From positions 1 through 7,101 of the forward strand of contig JANXVQ010000346.1 in the NCBI GenBank assembly GCA_025351545.1: 7,101 nt of DNA, in the 5' to 3' direction. Under the pieces are notes generated by a model. That model saw only the letters and a list, made by a program, of their open reading frames with translations. It had not been told where the DNA came from and did no database searches. Position 1 is the first letter of the stretch. Every line of letters begins with the position of its first letter. Source of the DNA: Spirosoma sp. GTDB taxonomy: Bacteria > Bacteroidota > Bacteroidia > Cytophagales > Spirosomataceae. A program made the position numbers and the translations under genes. Below are positions 1 to 6,423 of the stretch, piece after piece.

Positions 1-1999
1 TCAGGGTGTCCTTAATCAAGGTGTCTTTACAGATGCCTCCCGCACTGGTTTTAGTAATTATTCGTAGACTAATGAAGTATTGACCAGGCTTTGTATAAGG
101 GTGCTTAATCGGTTGGGTTGACGTGGTCGAAGTTGGCCGGCTACCGTCACCAAAGTCTAACGTATAGGCCTCTTTTAATTTTTGACAGTTCGGACTAATC
201 TGGAATACAGTTGGCCCATTGGTACATGTATCCGAATATGTGAGACCCGGCCCACTGGAGTTATCATTGAAATTAGCCACCAGGTTCGGCAACCCCAACT
301 GGCTGATTTTCCCGCCAAGGGTTTGCCCCGCCGGGTTAAAAATCAGACTATCGAGCAATCCGCCATTCGGGTTTTTAATAGTGCCAAGTGTGCTGCTGCC
401 TTTTATCGCTACATAAAGTCGCCCATCCGGCCCAATTTGAATTGAGCCATATTGCCGTGTCGTGCTGCTATCGACTACCGTTTTTGATTTTGCCAATAAA
501 GAATCTTTTTGGGTCAGGTTATATTTCAGCAGATACGATGATCCTTTCTGACTGCCATCGGCATTGGTATCGGCCAGCATAGTAACGTACAAGCTCTTGC
601 CATCCGGCGAAAATTCAACCCCATACGCTTTTGGGGGTGCAGGCCCTAAATCAAGTGTTCGATTAAATTTCAAGGTGCCCGTTGAGTCATTAAACGTATA
701 GAGGTCAACAGAATTTTTGGGTGGACCGGGAATAATAACAGCCATCGGGCGATTGCCCTTATTGCCGCCAGTAGTGTCGGCCGGGCCAATTTTTATGTAG
801 CCCTCCGCTTTTGTAAGGGTATCTATCTTCTGGCCTAAATTGTAAGTCGTTACAACAGGTGATGACGCTTTAGTTAAATGCTGAATTTTAAATTGATTCG
901 TTCCAAACTTGCGTGTAATTACCCAGTATGTAGAGTCGCGGGTGTTTTCTACCGAGGCCGATTGTTCTGTACCCTGGCTGGACAGGGGAATGTTTTTTTC
1001 AACGATAGCGCCTTTGCCACCATTCTTCCGCATATCGACTATGCTATACGCCAATGTTTTTTGCCCGCGAATTTCGGAGGTTGTATACACATAATACAGA
1101 TACTCGCATCCCCTACAAGTTGGTTTTGGCACAATCAGGGCCGATTGCGTTGAGTGCGTACTACCACCGAGGGGTATAGGTTTGGCTGTGGCAGCCGAAT
1201 CACGAGGATCGAGCGACTTCAGCGGCTTACCATCTTTATCGTAAATGGTGGTTCCATCTGTATAAAACAGCAAAATACCTTTGGTATTGGCAATGGATGA
1301 TGAGCCTTCAATAGTACTCAGTTTGCCATCGGTAATGGGTTTTGGTGTGCCACCGCCACTAAAGTCAAGACCGGCATTTTGCCCAAAGTACCATTTCACC
1401 CCCTGCGATTCTTTTTTCTCCCCGCAAACATCGACATTAATGCGGTTCTGATACGAACAACCATTGGGACTGGTAGCCTCAACCGAATAGCACCCTGAAG
1501 TATCGACCTGTATGCTTTGTGTGGTGTTGCCTTTAGGATACCAGAGATATGTATATCCCTGCTGAGGACTACCGGCATACGGGTCCAGTGTAATCGTTTC
1601 ACCTTTACAAATAGTTGTATCCGTGCGCCATTTTGAGAAAGGTTGTGGAGGAACGCCAACATTAACAAGTCGTTCTGAAATTAATGATACACCATTAACT
1701 GTTCGGGTTAATTTAACAGTATAGCTACCAGGTTGTTGATAGACATGTTTGGCGGTTGAATCGCCTTTCTTGGTAACTGTCTTGCTGTCTCCAAAATCCC
1801 AGACTCGGGTTGTGACACCGGTTTGTACACTATCCGTAAATGTTAGTGAATCGGCGTTACACTCCTTATCAGGGATACAAGCTTTACCACTGATCTTAAT
1901 ACCTGTGCCTGTTTGCGCCCAGGCTATGGTTGACCCCGCCAGCAGAAATAGCATGGCCAAGAGTCCATTTACCCGAATATGCTTATAAAAAATTAACAT
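1..1999 (-). CDS. Secreted PKD / beta-propeller protein, probable T9SS cargo (3' end outside window)
   Basis: An open frame runs without a stop from an ATG at 1999-1997 to the left edge: 666 codons plus one base, so the C-terminus is missing. Residues 1-28 form a signal peptide (hydrophobic LLAMLFLLAGSTIAWA, cleavage likely after Ala-Trp-Ala, before Q29). A first PKD-like domain spans about 32-115 (WDFGDS at 67-72, then PGSYTVKL). An Ig-like module spans about 124-192 (CKGETITLDP, later GCYSVEA). A beta-propeller-like region from about 203 to 580 opens with WYFGQNAGLDFS and has blade signatures GVEFSPDGKSLYVT (460-473) and IQIGPDGRLYVA (520-531). A second PKD begins near 590 (LDFGDGS 614-620, YTKPGQY 635-641). 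This order is known from large Bacteroidota surface proteins that usually end in a gliding-type (type B) T9SS sorting domain; that end is inferred, not seen. The next gene, divergent, is porP/sprF-like. The exact ligand or role is unknown. Confidence 0.88.
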   Translation of the reverse strand, partial: MLIFYKHIRVNGLLAMLFLLAGSTIAWAQTGTGIKISGKACIPDKECNADSLTFTDSVQTGVTTRVWDFGDSKTVTKKGDSTAKHVYQQPGSYTVKLTRTVNGVSLISERLVNVGVPPQPFSKWRTDTTICKGETITLDPYAGSPQQGYTYLWYPKGNTTQSIQVDTSGCYSVEATSPNGCSYQNRINVDVCGEKKESQGVKWYFGQNAGLDFSGGGTPKPITDGKLSTIEGSSSIANTKGILLFYTDGTTIYDKDGKPLKSLDPRDSAATAKPIPLGGSTHSTQSALIVPKPTCRGCEYLYYVYTTSEIRGQKTLAYSIVDMRKNGGKGAIVEKNIPLSSQGTEQSASVENTRDSTYWVITRKFGTNQFKIQHLTKASSPVVTTYNLGQKIDTLTKAEGYIKIGPADTTGGNKGNRPMAVIIPGPPKNSVDLYTFNDSTGTLKFNRTLDLGPAPPKAYGVEFSPDGKSLYVTMLADTNADGSQKGSSYLLKYNLTQKDSLLAKSKTVVDSSTTRQYGSIQIGPDGRLYVAIKGSSTLGTIKNPNGGLLDSLIFNPAGQTLGGKISQLGLPNLVANFNDNSSGPGLTYSDTCTNGPTVFQISPNCQKLKEAYTLDFGDGSRPTSTTSTQPIKHPYTKPGQYFISLRIITKTSAGGICKDTLIKDTL

Positions 2000-2124
2000 G
2001 AAGAAACGTTGAATAAAGCCCGCCTACGCAAATTCGATCCTCGACATAACATCAACAGGGGCATTACGTTAATATAAACGTTGTTGCCCGGTTAAAATTT
2101 TATTATATGACAGTCACAAAAGCA

Positions 2125-2147
2125 TCTAAAATCCAACTAATTTTAGA
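2125..2147. promoter_or_regulatory. Perfect 8-bp inverted repeat, possible operator
   Basis: TCTAAAAT (2125-2132) and ATTTTAGA (2140-2147) are exact reverse complements separated by 7 bases. The dyad lies immediately upstream of the candidate -33 element of the porP/sprF gene. It is AT-only apart from one G:C pair per arm and lacks a following T-tract. A protein-binding site is therefore more likely than a terminator. Function is inferred. Confidence 0.3.
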
Positions 2148-2149
2148 GG

Positions 2150-2176
2150 TTGTTGTACTACCAAATACTTCGTTTG
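2150..2176 (+). promoter_or_regulatory. Candidate Bacteroidota promoter for porP/sprF
   Basis: TTG at 2150-2152 is followed after 16 bases by TTCGTTTG (2169-2176), which matches the Bacteroidota -7 consensus TAnnTTTG at five of six fixed positions. Transcription would start near 2183, giving a leader of about 50 nt. A second, weaker option is TTG at 2188-2190 with AGTCTTTG at 2209-2216, which would leave a leader of only about 10 nt. The choice between them is uncertain. Confidence 0.25.
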
Positions 2177-2177
2177 T

Positions 2178-2194
2178 GTTGTCAACGTTGCAAC
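2178..2194. repeat. Alternating GTTG/CAAC array (overlapping palindromes)
   Basis: The 17 bases read GTTG-T-CAAC-GTTG-CAAC. This creates three overlapping palindromes: GTTG-T-CAAC (2178-2186), CAACGTTG (2183-2190) and GTTGCAAC (2187-2194). It lies at or just after the expected transcription start of porP/sprF. It could be an operator, or an RNA element with two alternative hairpins, but this rests on symmetry alone. Confidence 0.35.
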
Positions 2195-2232
2195 AATAAT
2201 ATTGGCCCAGTCTTTGCCTTGTATTTGCCGTT

Positions 2233-3264
2233 ATGCTGAATAAATACATACTAACAATTCTGACACTGAGCCTAAGCCGAATAGTTTTCGCACAGGACCC
2301 TCAGTTTACTCAATTTTATGCGGCTCCGATGTACCTGAACCCTGCGTTTGCAGGCTCAGCCCTAGCCCCACGTGTTACCGCCAACTATCGAAATCAGTGG
2401 CCCGCCATCACTAACTATGTTACAACGATGGTGTCATTAGATCACTTCATCGAAAAATACAATAGCGGTATTGGTTTAATGATTCAAAGTGATAATCAGG
2501 GACAAGGAAGGATTCAATCAACAGATATAGGGTTGCAATATGCATACCAATTTCAGGTGAGCGAATCCTCATTTGTACGATTAGGCTTGCAGGGATCTTA
2601 TGTAAACCGGAGCATTAATTATTTTGGTTTGACCACCGGCGATCAGTTTACGGATCGTGGCTTTATTACCGGCAGTGTCTCCGGCGACCCAACTCTACAA
2701 GGCGGATTACCCACGAAAAAATACATGGATTTCTCCACAGGAGGATTATTCTACTCCGACTGGTTCTGGCTCGGCGCATCAGCCCACCACATCAATCGGC
2801 CTGAGCAGGGCTTTTTCGCTGGCGATCAGGAACGATTGCCTATGAAAACCAGTATTCAGGCCGGTTTACGAATTCCACTCGGTGGCTTCACGGGTCTGGC
2901 CGACGAAGAGGATCGCGAGATCAGCATCTCACCCGTAATTATGTACAAGCACCAAGGTAAGTACGATCAATTAGACTTAGGCGCCTATCTGACTTATTCG
3001 CCATTGACAATTGGTGCTTATTACAGAGGAATTCCCTTCAAGAAATACAATCAGACATTAAATAACCATGATGCTGTAGCTGCGCTGATTGGCTGGCGCA
3101 TGGAGAAATTTTCGATTGGTTATAGCTACGACCTTACAATTTCCACCCTCGGCAATAGCGGTGGTTCGCACGAATTATCGCTTTCCTATGTTTTTGACAA
3201 GCCCGAAGGCCGTCGGGCGGGGGTAAAAAGACGGGACAAGAGACTGCCTTGCCCGAAGTTTTGA
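2233..3264 (+). CDS. Type IX secretion system membrane protein, PorP/SprF family
   Basis: The 343-residue protein begins with a signal peptide (residues 1-20, cleavage after VFA) and then the family hallmark QDPQFTQFYAAPMYLNPAFAGS at about 21-42 (given as two overlapping parts: QDPQFTQFYAAP and MYLNPAFAGS). The rest alternates short amphipathic strands and turns, as expected for an outer-membrane beta-barrel (for example GIGLMIQSDNQGQG, FVRLGLQGSYVNRS, FSIGYSYDLTIS). It ends with a last strand LSLSYVF and the family-typical tail CPKF. The length of about 340 residues is normal and the gene is intact. Family members help export or anchor T9SS cargo at the outer membrane; SprF is needed for secretion of the gliding adhesin SprB in Flavobacterium. 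Divergent from it lies a large PKD/propeller surface protein, its likely partner. As a paralogous family it should not be called porP or sprF itself on this evidence. Confidence 0.93.
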   Translation: MLNKYILTILTLSLSRIVFAQDPQFTQFYAAPMYLNPAFAGSALAPRVTANYRNQWPAITNYVTTMVSLDHFIEKYNSGIGLMIQSDNQGQGRIQSTDIGLQYAYQFQVSESSFVRLGLQGSYVNRSINYFGLTTGDQFTDRGFITGSVSGDPTLQGGLPTKKYMDFSTGGLFYSDWFWLGASAHHINRPEQGFFAGDQERLPMKTSIQAGLRIPLGGFTGLADEEDREISISPVIMYKHQGKYDQLDLGAYLTYSPLTIGAYYRGIPFKKYNQTLNNHDAVAALIGWRMEKFSIGYSYDLTISTLGNSGGSHELSLSYVFDKPEGRRAGVKRRDKRLPCPKF

Positions 3265-3272
3265 CAATACAT

Positions 3273-3321
3273 ATAAAACGAAAAGGGGACAGACTAAACA
3301 CCTGTCCCCTTTTCGTTTTAT
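3273..3321. terminator. Bidirectional intrinsic terminator, 20-bp perfect stem
   Basis: The left arm (3273-3292) and right arm (3302-3321) are perfect 20-bp reverse complements around a 9-base loop (ACTAAACAC). Each transcript ends its stem in GGGGACAG/CTGTCCCC followed by TTTTCGTTTTAT, so both strands have a GC-rich core and a T-rich 3' side. It starts 8 bases after the porP/sprF stop codon. On the other strand it overlaps the ettA stop codon (TAA at 3320-3318). It should stop the two convergent genes from reading into each other. Confidence 0.9.
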
Positions 3322-4985
3322 GCCAGTTTCTTATATTTTATTCGTGTCGGGGTGGCATCCGAACCTAGGCGTTTGCGTCTATTTTCTTCGTATTCCGAGA
3401 AGTTGCCTTCAAACCAATACACTTGCGAATCGCCCTCGAAAGCCAGAATGTGTGTGGCAACGCGGTCCAGAAACCAGCGATCGTGGCTAATGACCACAGC
3501 ACAACCGGCGAAGTTTTCCAGCCCTTCTTCCAGCGCCCGCAACGTATTTATATCAAGATCGTTGGTTGGCTCATCCAGTAACAACAAGTTTGCGCCTTCT
3601 TTAAGTATCATGGCCAGATGAACGCGGTTACGTTCTCCACCCGATAGGGTTCCAATCTTCTTTTCCTGATCGGCCCCGGCGAAGTTAAATCGGCTAACGT
3701 AAGCACGCGCATTCGATTGTTTTCCGCCCATCATAATCCACTCGCTCCCGCCCGATACGGTCTCAAATACAGTTTTGCTCGGGTCAAGACCATCATGCTC
3801 CTGATCGACATAGGCCACTTTTACGGTATCGCCCACCTCAAACGTTCCGGCATCGGGTTTGTCGCGACCCGTAATAAGCTTGAACAGAGTGGTTTTGCCA
3901 GCGCCATTCGGGCCAATAATACCGACAATGCCGCCCTGCGGCAGCGAAAATCCCAGATGCTCAAACAGTAACCGTTCGCCGAAGGCTTTGGCTACATCAT
4001 CGGCTTCAATAACTTTGGCCCCCAGGCGTGGCCCGGCCGGAATAAATATTTCGAGTTTGTCGTCGCGCTGTTTAGCATCCTCGTTCAGGAGTTTTTCGTA
4101 GGCCCCCAGTCGAGCCTTTGATTTTGCCTGACGGGCTTTTGGAGCCATTTTCACCCACTCCAATTCGCGCTGAAGCGTTTTTTGCCGCTTCGATTCCGTT
4201 TTCTCTTCCTTAGCCAGTCGGTTTTGTTTTTGCTCCAGCCACGACGAATAATTGCCTTTCCAGGGAATGCCCTCACCCCGGTCGAGTTCGAGAATCCAGC
4301 CTGCCACATTATCTAAAAAGTAGCGATCGTGGGTTACGGCAATGACCGTGCCTGCATATAATCGCAAGTGTTCTTCCAACCATAACACCGACTCAGCGTC
4401 GAGGTGGTTAGTCGGCTCATCGAGTAATAATACGTCGGGTTGCTGGAGCAGGAGACGGCAAAGGGCTACCCGGCGTTTTTCACCGCCAGAGAGGTTGTCA
4501 ATCACCATGTCTGACGGCGGACAACGGAGAGCATCCATCGCCCGTTCGAGTTTCTGATCAAGTTCCCAACCGTTGAAGTGGTCAATTTTTTCCTGCACTT
4601 CACCCTGGCGGGCAATCAATTTATCAAAATCAGCATCGGGATCACCAAATGCTTCATTAATCTCATCAAATTCTTTCAGTAGATTAACTACTTCCTGAGC
4701 ACCCTCTTCAACTATTTCGCGGACGGTCTTGCCGGGTTGCAGTTTTGGTTCCTGCTCAAGCATACCAACCGAGTAGCCAGGTGAAAAAACAACTTCTCCG
4801 GTATAATTTTTGTCGATACCAGCAATGATTCGTAATAAAGTGGATTTGCCGGAACCATTCAGCCCTAAAACGCCAATTTTAGCACCGTAAAAGAAGGAAA
4901 GGTATATGTTCTTTAGGATTTGTCGGTTAGGCGGAATATTTTTACTCACGCCTGCCATTGAGAAAATTATGGTTTCCTGACTCAT
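3318..4985 (-). CDS. ettA: Energy-dependent translational throttle protein EttA (ABC-F ATPase)
   Basis: This is a soluble twin-ATPase of the ABC-F family with no transmembrane segment. At 555 residues it is the same length as E. coli EttA. In EttA, ATP/ADP state gates entry of 70S ribosomes into elongation by binding the E site and contacting P-site tRNA. Nucleotide-binding domain 1 has Walker A GLNGSGKST (41-49), an EttA-type arm at about 95-140, signature LSGGE (165-169), Walker B VLLLDE (185-190, catalytic E190) and switch H219. The charged linker at about 245-320 is the P-site tRNA interaction motif. Domain 2 has Walker A GPNGAGKTT (358-366), signature LSGGE (447-451), Walker B LLLLDE (467-472, E472) and H501. 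The N-terminal segment ILKNIYLSFFYGAKIGVLGL and the C-terminal RIKYKKLA match EttA rather than Uup or antibiotic-resistance ABC-F proteins. All catalytic residues are present. It is transcribed divergently from the DUF349 gene. Confidence 0.95.
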   Translation of the reverse strand: MSQETIIFSMAGVSKNIPPNRQILKNIYLSFFYGAKIGVLGLNGSGKSTLLRIIAGIDKNYTGEVVFSPGYSVGMLEQEPKLQPGKTVREIVEEGAQEVVNLLKEFDEINEAFGDPDADFDKLIARQGEVQEKIDHFNGWELDQKLERAMDALRCPPSDMVIDNLSGGEKRRVALCRLLLQQPDVLLLDEPTNHLDAESVLWLEEHLRLYAGTVIAVTHDRYFLDNVAGWILELDRGEGIPWKGNYSSWLEQKQNRLAKEEKTESKRQKTLQRELEWVKMAPKARQAKSKARLGAYEKLLNEDAKQRDDKLEIFIPAGPRLGAKVIEADDVAKAFGERLLFEHLGFSLPQGGIVGIIGPNGAGKTTLFKLITGRDKPDAGTFEVGDTVKVAYVDQEHDGLDPSKTVFETVSGGSEWIMMGGKQSNARAYVSRFNFAGADQEKKIGTLSGGERNRVHLAMILKEGANLLLLDEPTNDLDINTLRALEEGLENFAGCAVVISHDRWFLDRVATHILAFEGDSQVYWFEGNFSEYEENRRKRLGSDATPTRIKYKKLA

Positions 4986-5020
4986 TAATTTCTGACAGAT
5001 TTATGGTTGGCATTAATCCT

Positions 5021-5051
5021 CAAATTTAACCCACAGCGCAGCCTTAACCAA
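5021..5051 (-). promoter_or_regulatory. Bacteroidota-type promoter of ettA
   Basis: On the minus strand TTG (5051-5049) is followed after 20 bases by TAAATTTG (5028-5021), an exact match to the Bacteroidota -7 consensus TAnnTTTG at a normal spacing from the -33 TTG. Transcription should start near 5015, leaving a leader of about 30 nt before the ettA ATG at 4985. The -33 element lies only about 10 bases upstream of the start codon of the divergent DUF349 gene. Confidence 0.7.
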
Positions 5052-5059
5052 GCACAGTA

Positions 5060-6337
5060 ATGGAAAACGCTTCACTGGTAGATGAATACGGTTACGTCAA
5101 AGACGGAAAGGTATTTTTGAAAGGCTACCTGAATTACGAAGACCGCCAGATTGGCGAAGTCAAACGAACCGAGCAGGAAGCGCTCGATTATTTCAAGAAT
5201 CGCTTCATTATCGCCGAAACCAAAGTAAGCCAGTTAGAGAAAGATATTGACGAAGCCCAAAATAAGGGCTCGTATCTGACAAAACTGGTTCAACTCCGCA
5301 AGAAGCTCCTCGGCTTCGATGCATTAGGTGATTTTCCGCCGTTACTTGACCGTTTGGATGCTCAGGAAAAACTATTGGCCGACTTAATTACGGTTAACCA
5401 GCTTAAAAATCTTGAGATAAAACGAGCACTCATTGTCGAAGCCGAAGCTGTTGTTGATAGTACGGACTGGCGCACAACGGCCGATGAGCTGCAGGAGATC
5501 AAAACTAAATGGATCAAGACCGGGCCCGTTGACAAAGCTACTGATGCTGAAGTAGAAGGCCGGTTTCAGGAACTGTTAGATGGTTTTTTTACCCGTCGGC
5601 GTGAGTATTTTAACGAGCAGAACAAGGTCATTCAGGAACGGCTGGATAAGTATGACGACCTTATTCGTCTGGCATTTCGTGCCAATCGTCTGGGCGATCT
5701 GGATGCGGCTTTTCAGGAAGTCAGGAAACTCAACAATGCCTGGAAAGTGGTTGGCGAGGTGCCCATAAAAAAAAGCGGCAAACTCTACAAGCAGTTTAAG
5801 AAAGCGACAACCATGTTCTACGCCAAGTACAACGACGCGAAGGGTATTGTTATCGTACCGAAGATTGATCCGCGTATCGAACAGCAAATGAAAATGGCTG
5901 ACGAGGCAGAAAAGCTGTCGAAACTATCAGATATTTTTGCCGCGTCTGAACGGGCAAAAGTACTTCTTAATAGCTGGAAAGAAATTCGGGTGCCTTTTAA
6001 ACTACAGGATAAAGTTGTTAACGAACGATTTCGGGCTGCCTGCGACAAGATTTTTGAACTGAGCTATCTTGGCCGCGTGCTAACCAGAAAATACCCCGCT
6101 TTTGAACTCAAAAGTCAATCGGAGCAGATTCGGACGAAGATTCGGGAAATGGAATATCTGGTTAAGCGCGAAAAAAACGACCTTCAATTTGCTTTACAAG
6201 ACGCTGATGGACTTGACCCTTACAAGGACGAAGACAAGCAGATTTTAAACAAGATTAATACCCAAAGACGAAAAATTGCGATGAAAGAAACAATTTTACG
6301 CGAATTGCAGAAGGAGTTGGAAACAGCAGGCTATTAA
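5060..6337 (+). CDS. DUF349 domain-containing protein
   Basis: The 425-residue, highly charged and almost wholly helical protein has no signal peptide or membrane segment, so it should be cytoplasmic. The N-terminus (EYGYVKDGKVFLKGY, then EALDYFKNRF) matches the usual start of Bacteroidota DUF349 proteins. Three DUF349-like repeats are visible, each with a conserved tryptophan before a turn and a following aromatic-rich helix: about 123-190 (W151, then GRFQELLDGFFTRRREYF), about 200-258 (W228, then YKQFKKATTMFYAKYN) and about 288-340 (W306, then NERFRAACDKIFE). The last 80 residues are a lysine/glutamate-rich coiled coil. Many relatives seem to have more repeats, so this is a compact form. 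The molecular role of DUF349 is unknown to me. The gene faces away from ettA across a 74-bp gap; no clear promoter of its own or Shine-Dalgarno site is visible. An A8 and a T7 tract lie in the gene, but the frame is intact. Confidence 0.85.
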   Translation: MENASLVDEYGYVKDGKVFLKGYLNYEDRQIGEVKRTEQEALDYFKNRFIIAETKVSQLEKDIDEAQNKGSYLTKLVQLRKKLLGFDALGDFPPLLDRLDAQEKLLADLITVNQLKNLEIKRALIVEAEAVVDSTDWRTTADELQEIKTKWIKTGPVDKATDAEVEGRFQELLDGFFTRRREYFNEQNKVIQERLDKYDDLIRLAFRANRLGDLDAAFQEVRKLNNAWKVVGEVPIKKSGKLYKQFKKATTMFYAKYNDAKGIVIVPKIDPRIEQQMKMADEAEKLSKLSDIFAASERAKVLLNSWKEIRVPFKLQDKVVNERFRAACDKIFELSYLGRVLTRKYPAFELKSQSEQIRTKIREMEYLVKREKNDLQFALQDADGLDPYKDEDKQILNKINTQRRKIAMKETILRELQKELETAGY

Positions 6338-6364
6338 TTTTTTACCAGCCTGACAAAAAGCATT

Positions 6365-6399
6365 GAAACGTGCTCTGATTCACAACCGGGGCACGTTTC
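6365..6399 (+). terminator. Probable terminator hairpin after the DUF349 gene
   Basis: GAAACGTGC (6365-6373) pairs perfectly with GCACGTTTC (6391-6399). The stem extends inward to 13 bp with two G:U pairs, leaving a 9-base loop. It begins 27 bases after the DUF349 stop codon. On the plus strand no T-run follows it, so termination may be partial; on the minus strand a T5 run follows. The hairpin could instead belong to the leader of the small downstream gene. Confidence 0.5.
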
Positions 6400-6423
6400 G
6401 CATGTAGGACTTGTTAGTATGGT

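Larger units (their letters stand above)
2005..2190. repeat. Three dispersed copies of the heptamer AACGTTG
   Basis: AACGTTG occurs at 2005-2011, 2077-2083 and 2184-2190, all on the same strand, around the palindromic core AACGTT. The middle copy is preceded at 2066-2070 by ACGTT, giving a small inverted pair ACGTT-N6-AACGT. The first copy lies just upstream of the minus-strand start codon and the last lies close to the porP/sprF promoter. Three copies in 233 bp are more than chance would suggest, which fits a shared operator, but no regulator is identified and function is inference. Confidence 0.35.
2000..2232. promoter_or_regulatory. Divergent intergenic region between the surface-protein gene and porP/sprF
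   Basis: This 233-bp AT-rich gap separates two genes that point away from each other, so it must hold both promoters and both 5' leaders. I find no convincing small gene in it. It contains a perfect 8-bp dyad, a GTTG/CAAC array, and three copies of AACGTTG, each listed separately. On the minus strand the best match to a Bacteroidota promoter is weak (TTG at 2054-2052, then TTTG at 2036-2033 without the TA). No Shine-Dalgarno sequence stands out before either start codon, as is common in this phylum. Confidence 0.6.

Noticed and set aside
182..1153. Several plus-strand ORFs of 60-90 codons
   Set aside because: All are antisense to the coherent minus-strand surface-protein frame and show no recognisable domain.
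1396..1668. Minus-strand 90-codon ORF within the left gene
   Set aside because: It is in a different frame from the 666-codon reading frame that has a signal peptide, PKD motifs and propeller motifs; it is a shadow.
1749..1988. Plus-strand 79-codon ORF near the start of the surface-protein gene
   Set aside because: Antisense to the signal peptide and first PKD domain; no family features.
3352..4557. Plus-strand ORFs of 71-89 codons opposite ettA
   Set aside because: They are antisense readings of the conserved ATPase motifs (for example SSSNN opposite Walker B) and not independent genes.
5767..5774. A8 tract in the DUF349 gene (and T7 at 5584-5590) as a programmed frameshift or phase-variation site
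   Set aside because: The zero frame continues intact through both tracts with conserved repeat sequence, and no stem-loop or meaningful alternative frame follows; such runs arise by chance in Lys- and Phe-rich coding sequence.
5576..6048. Two minus-strand ORFs opposite the DUF349 gene, and a plus-strand one in another frame
   Set aside because: The DUF349 frame is continuous with three matching repeats; the others are shadows.
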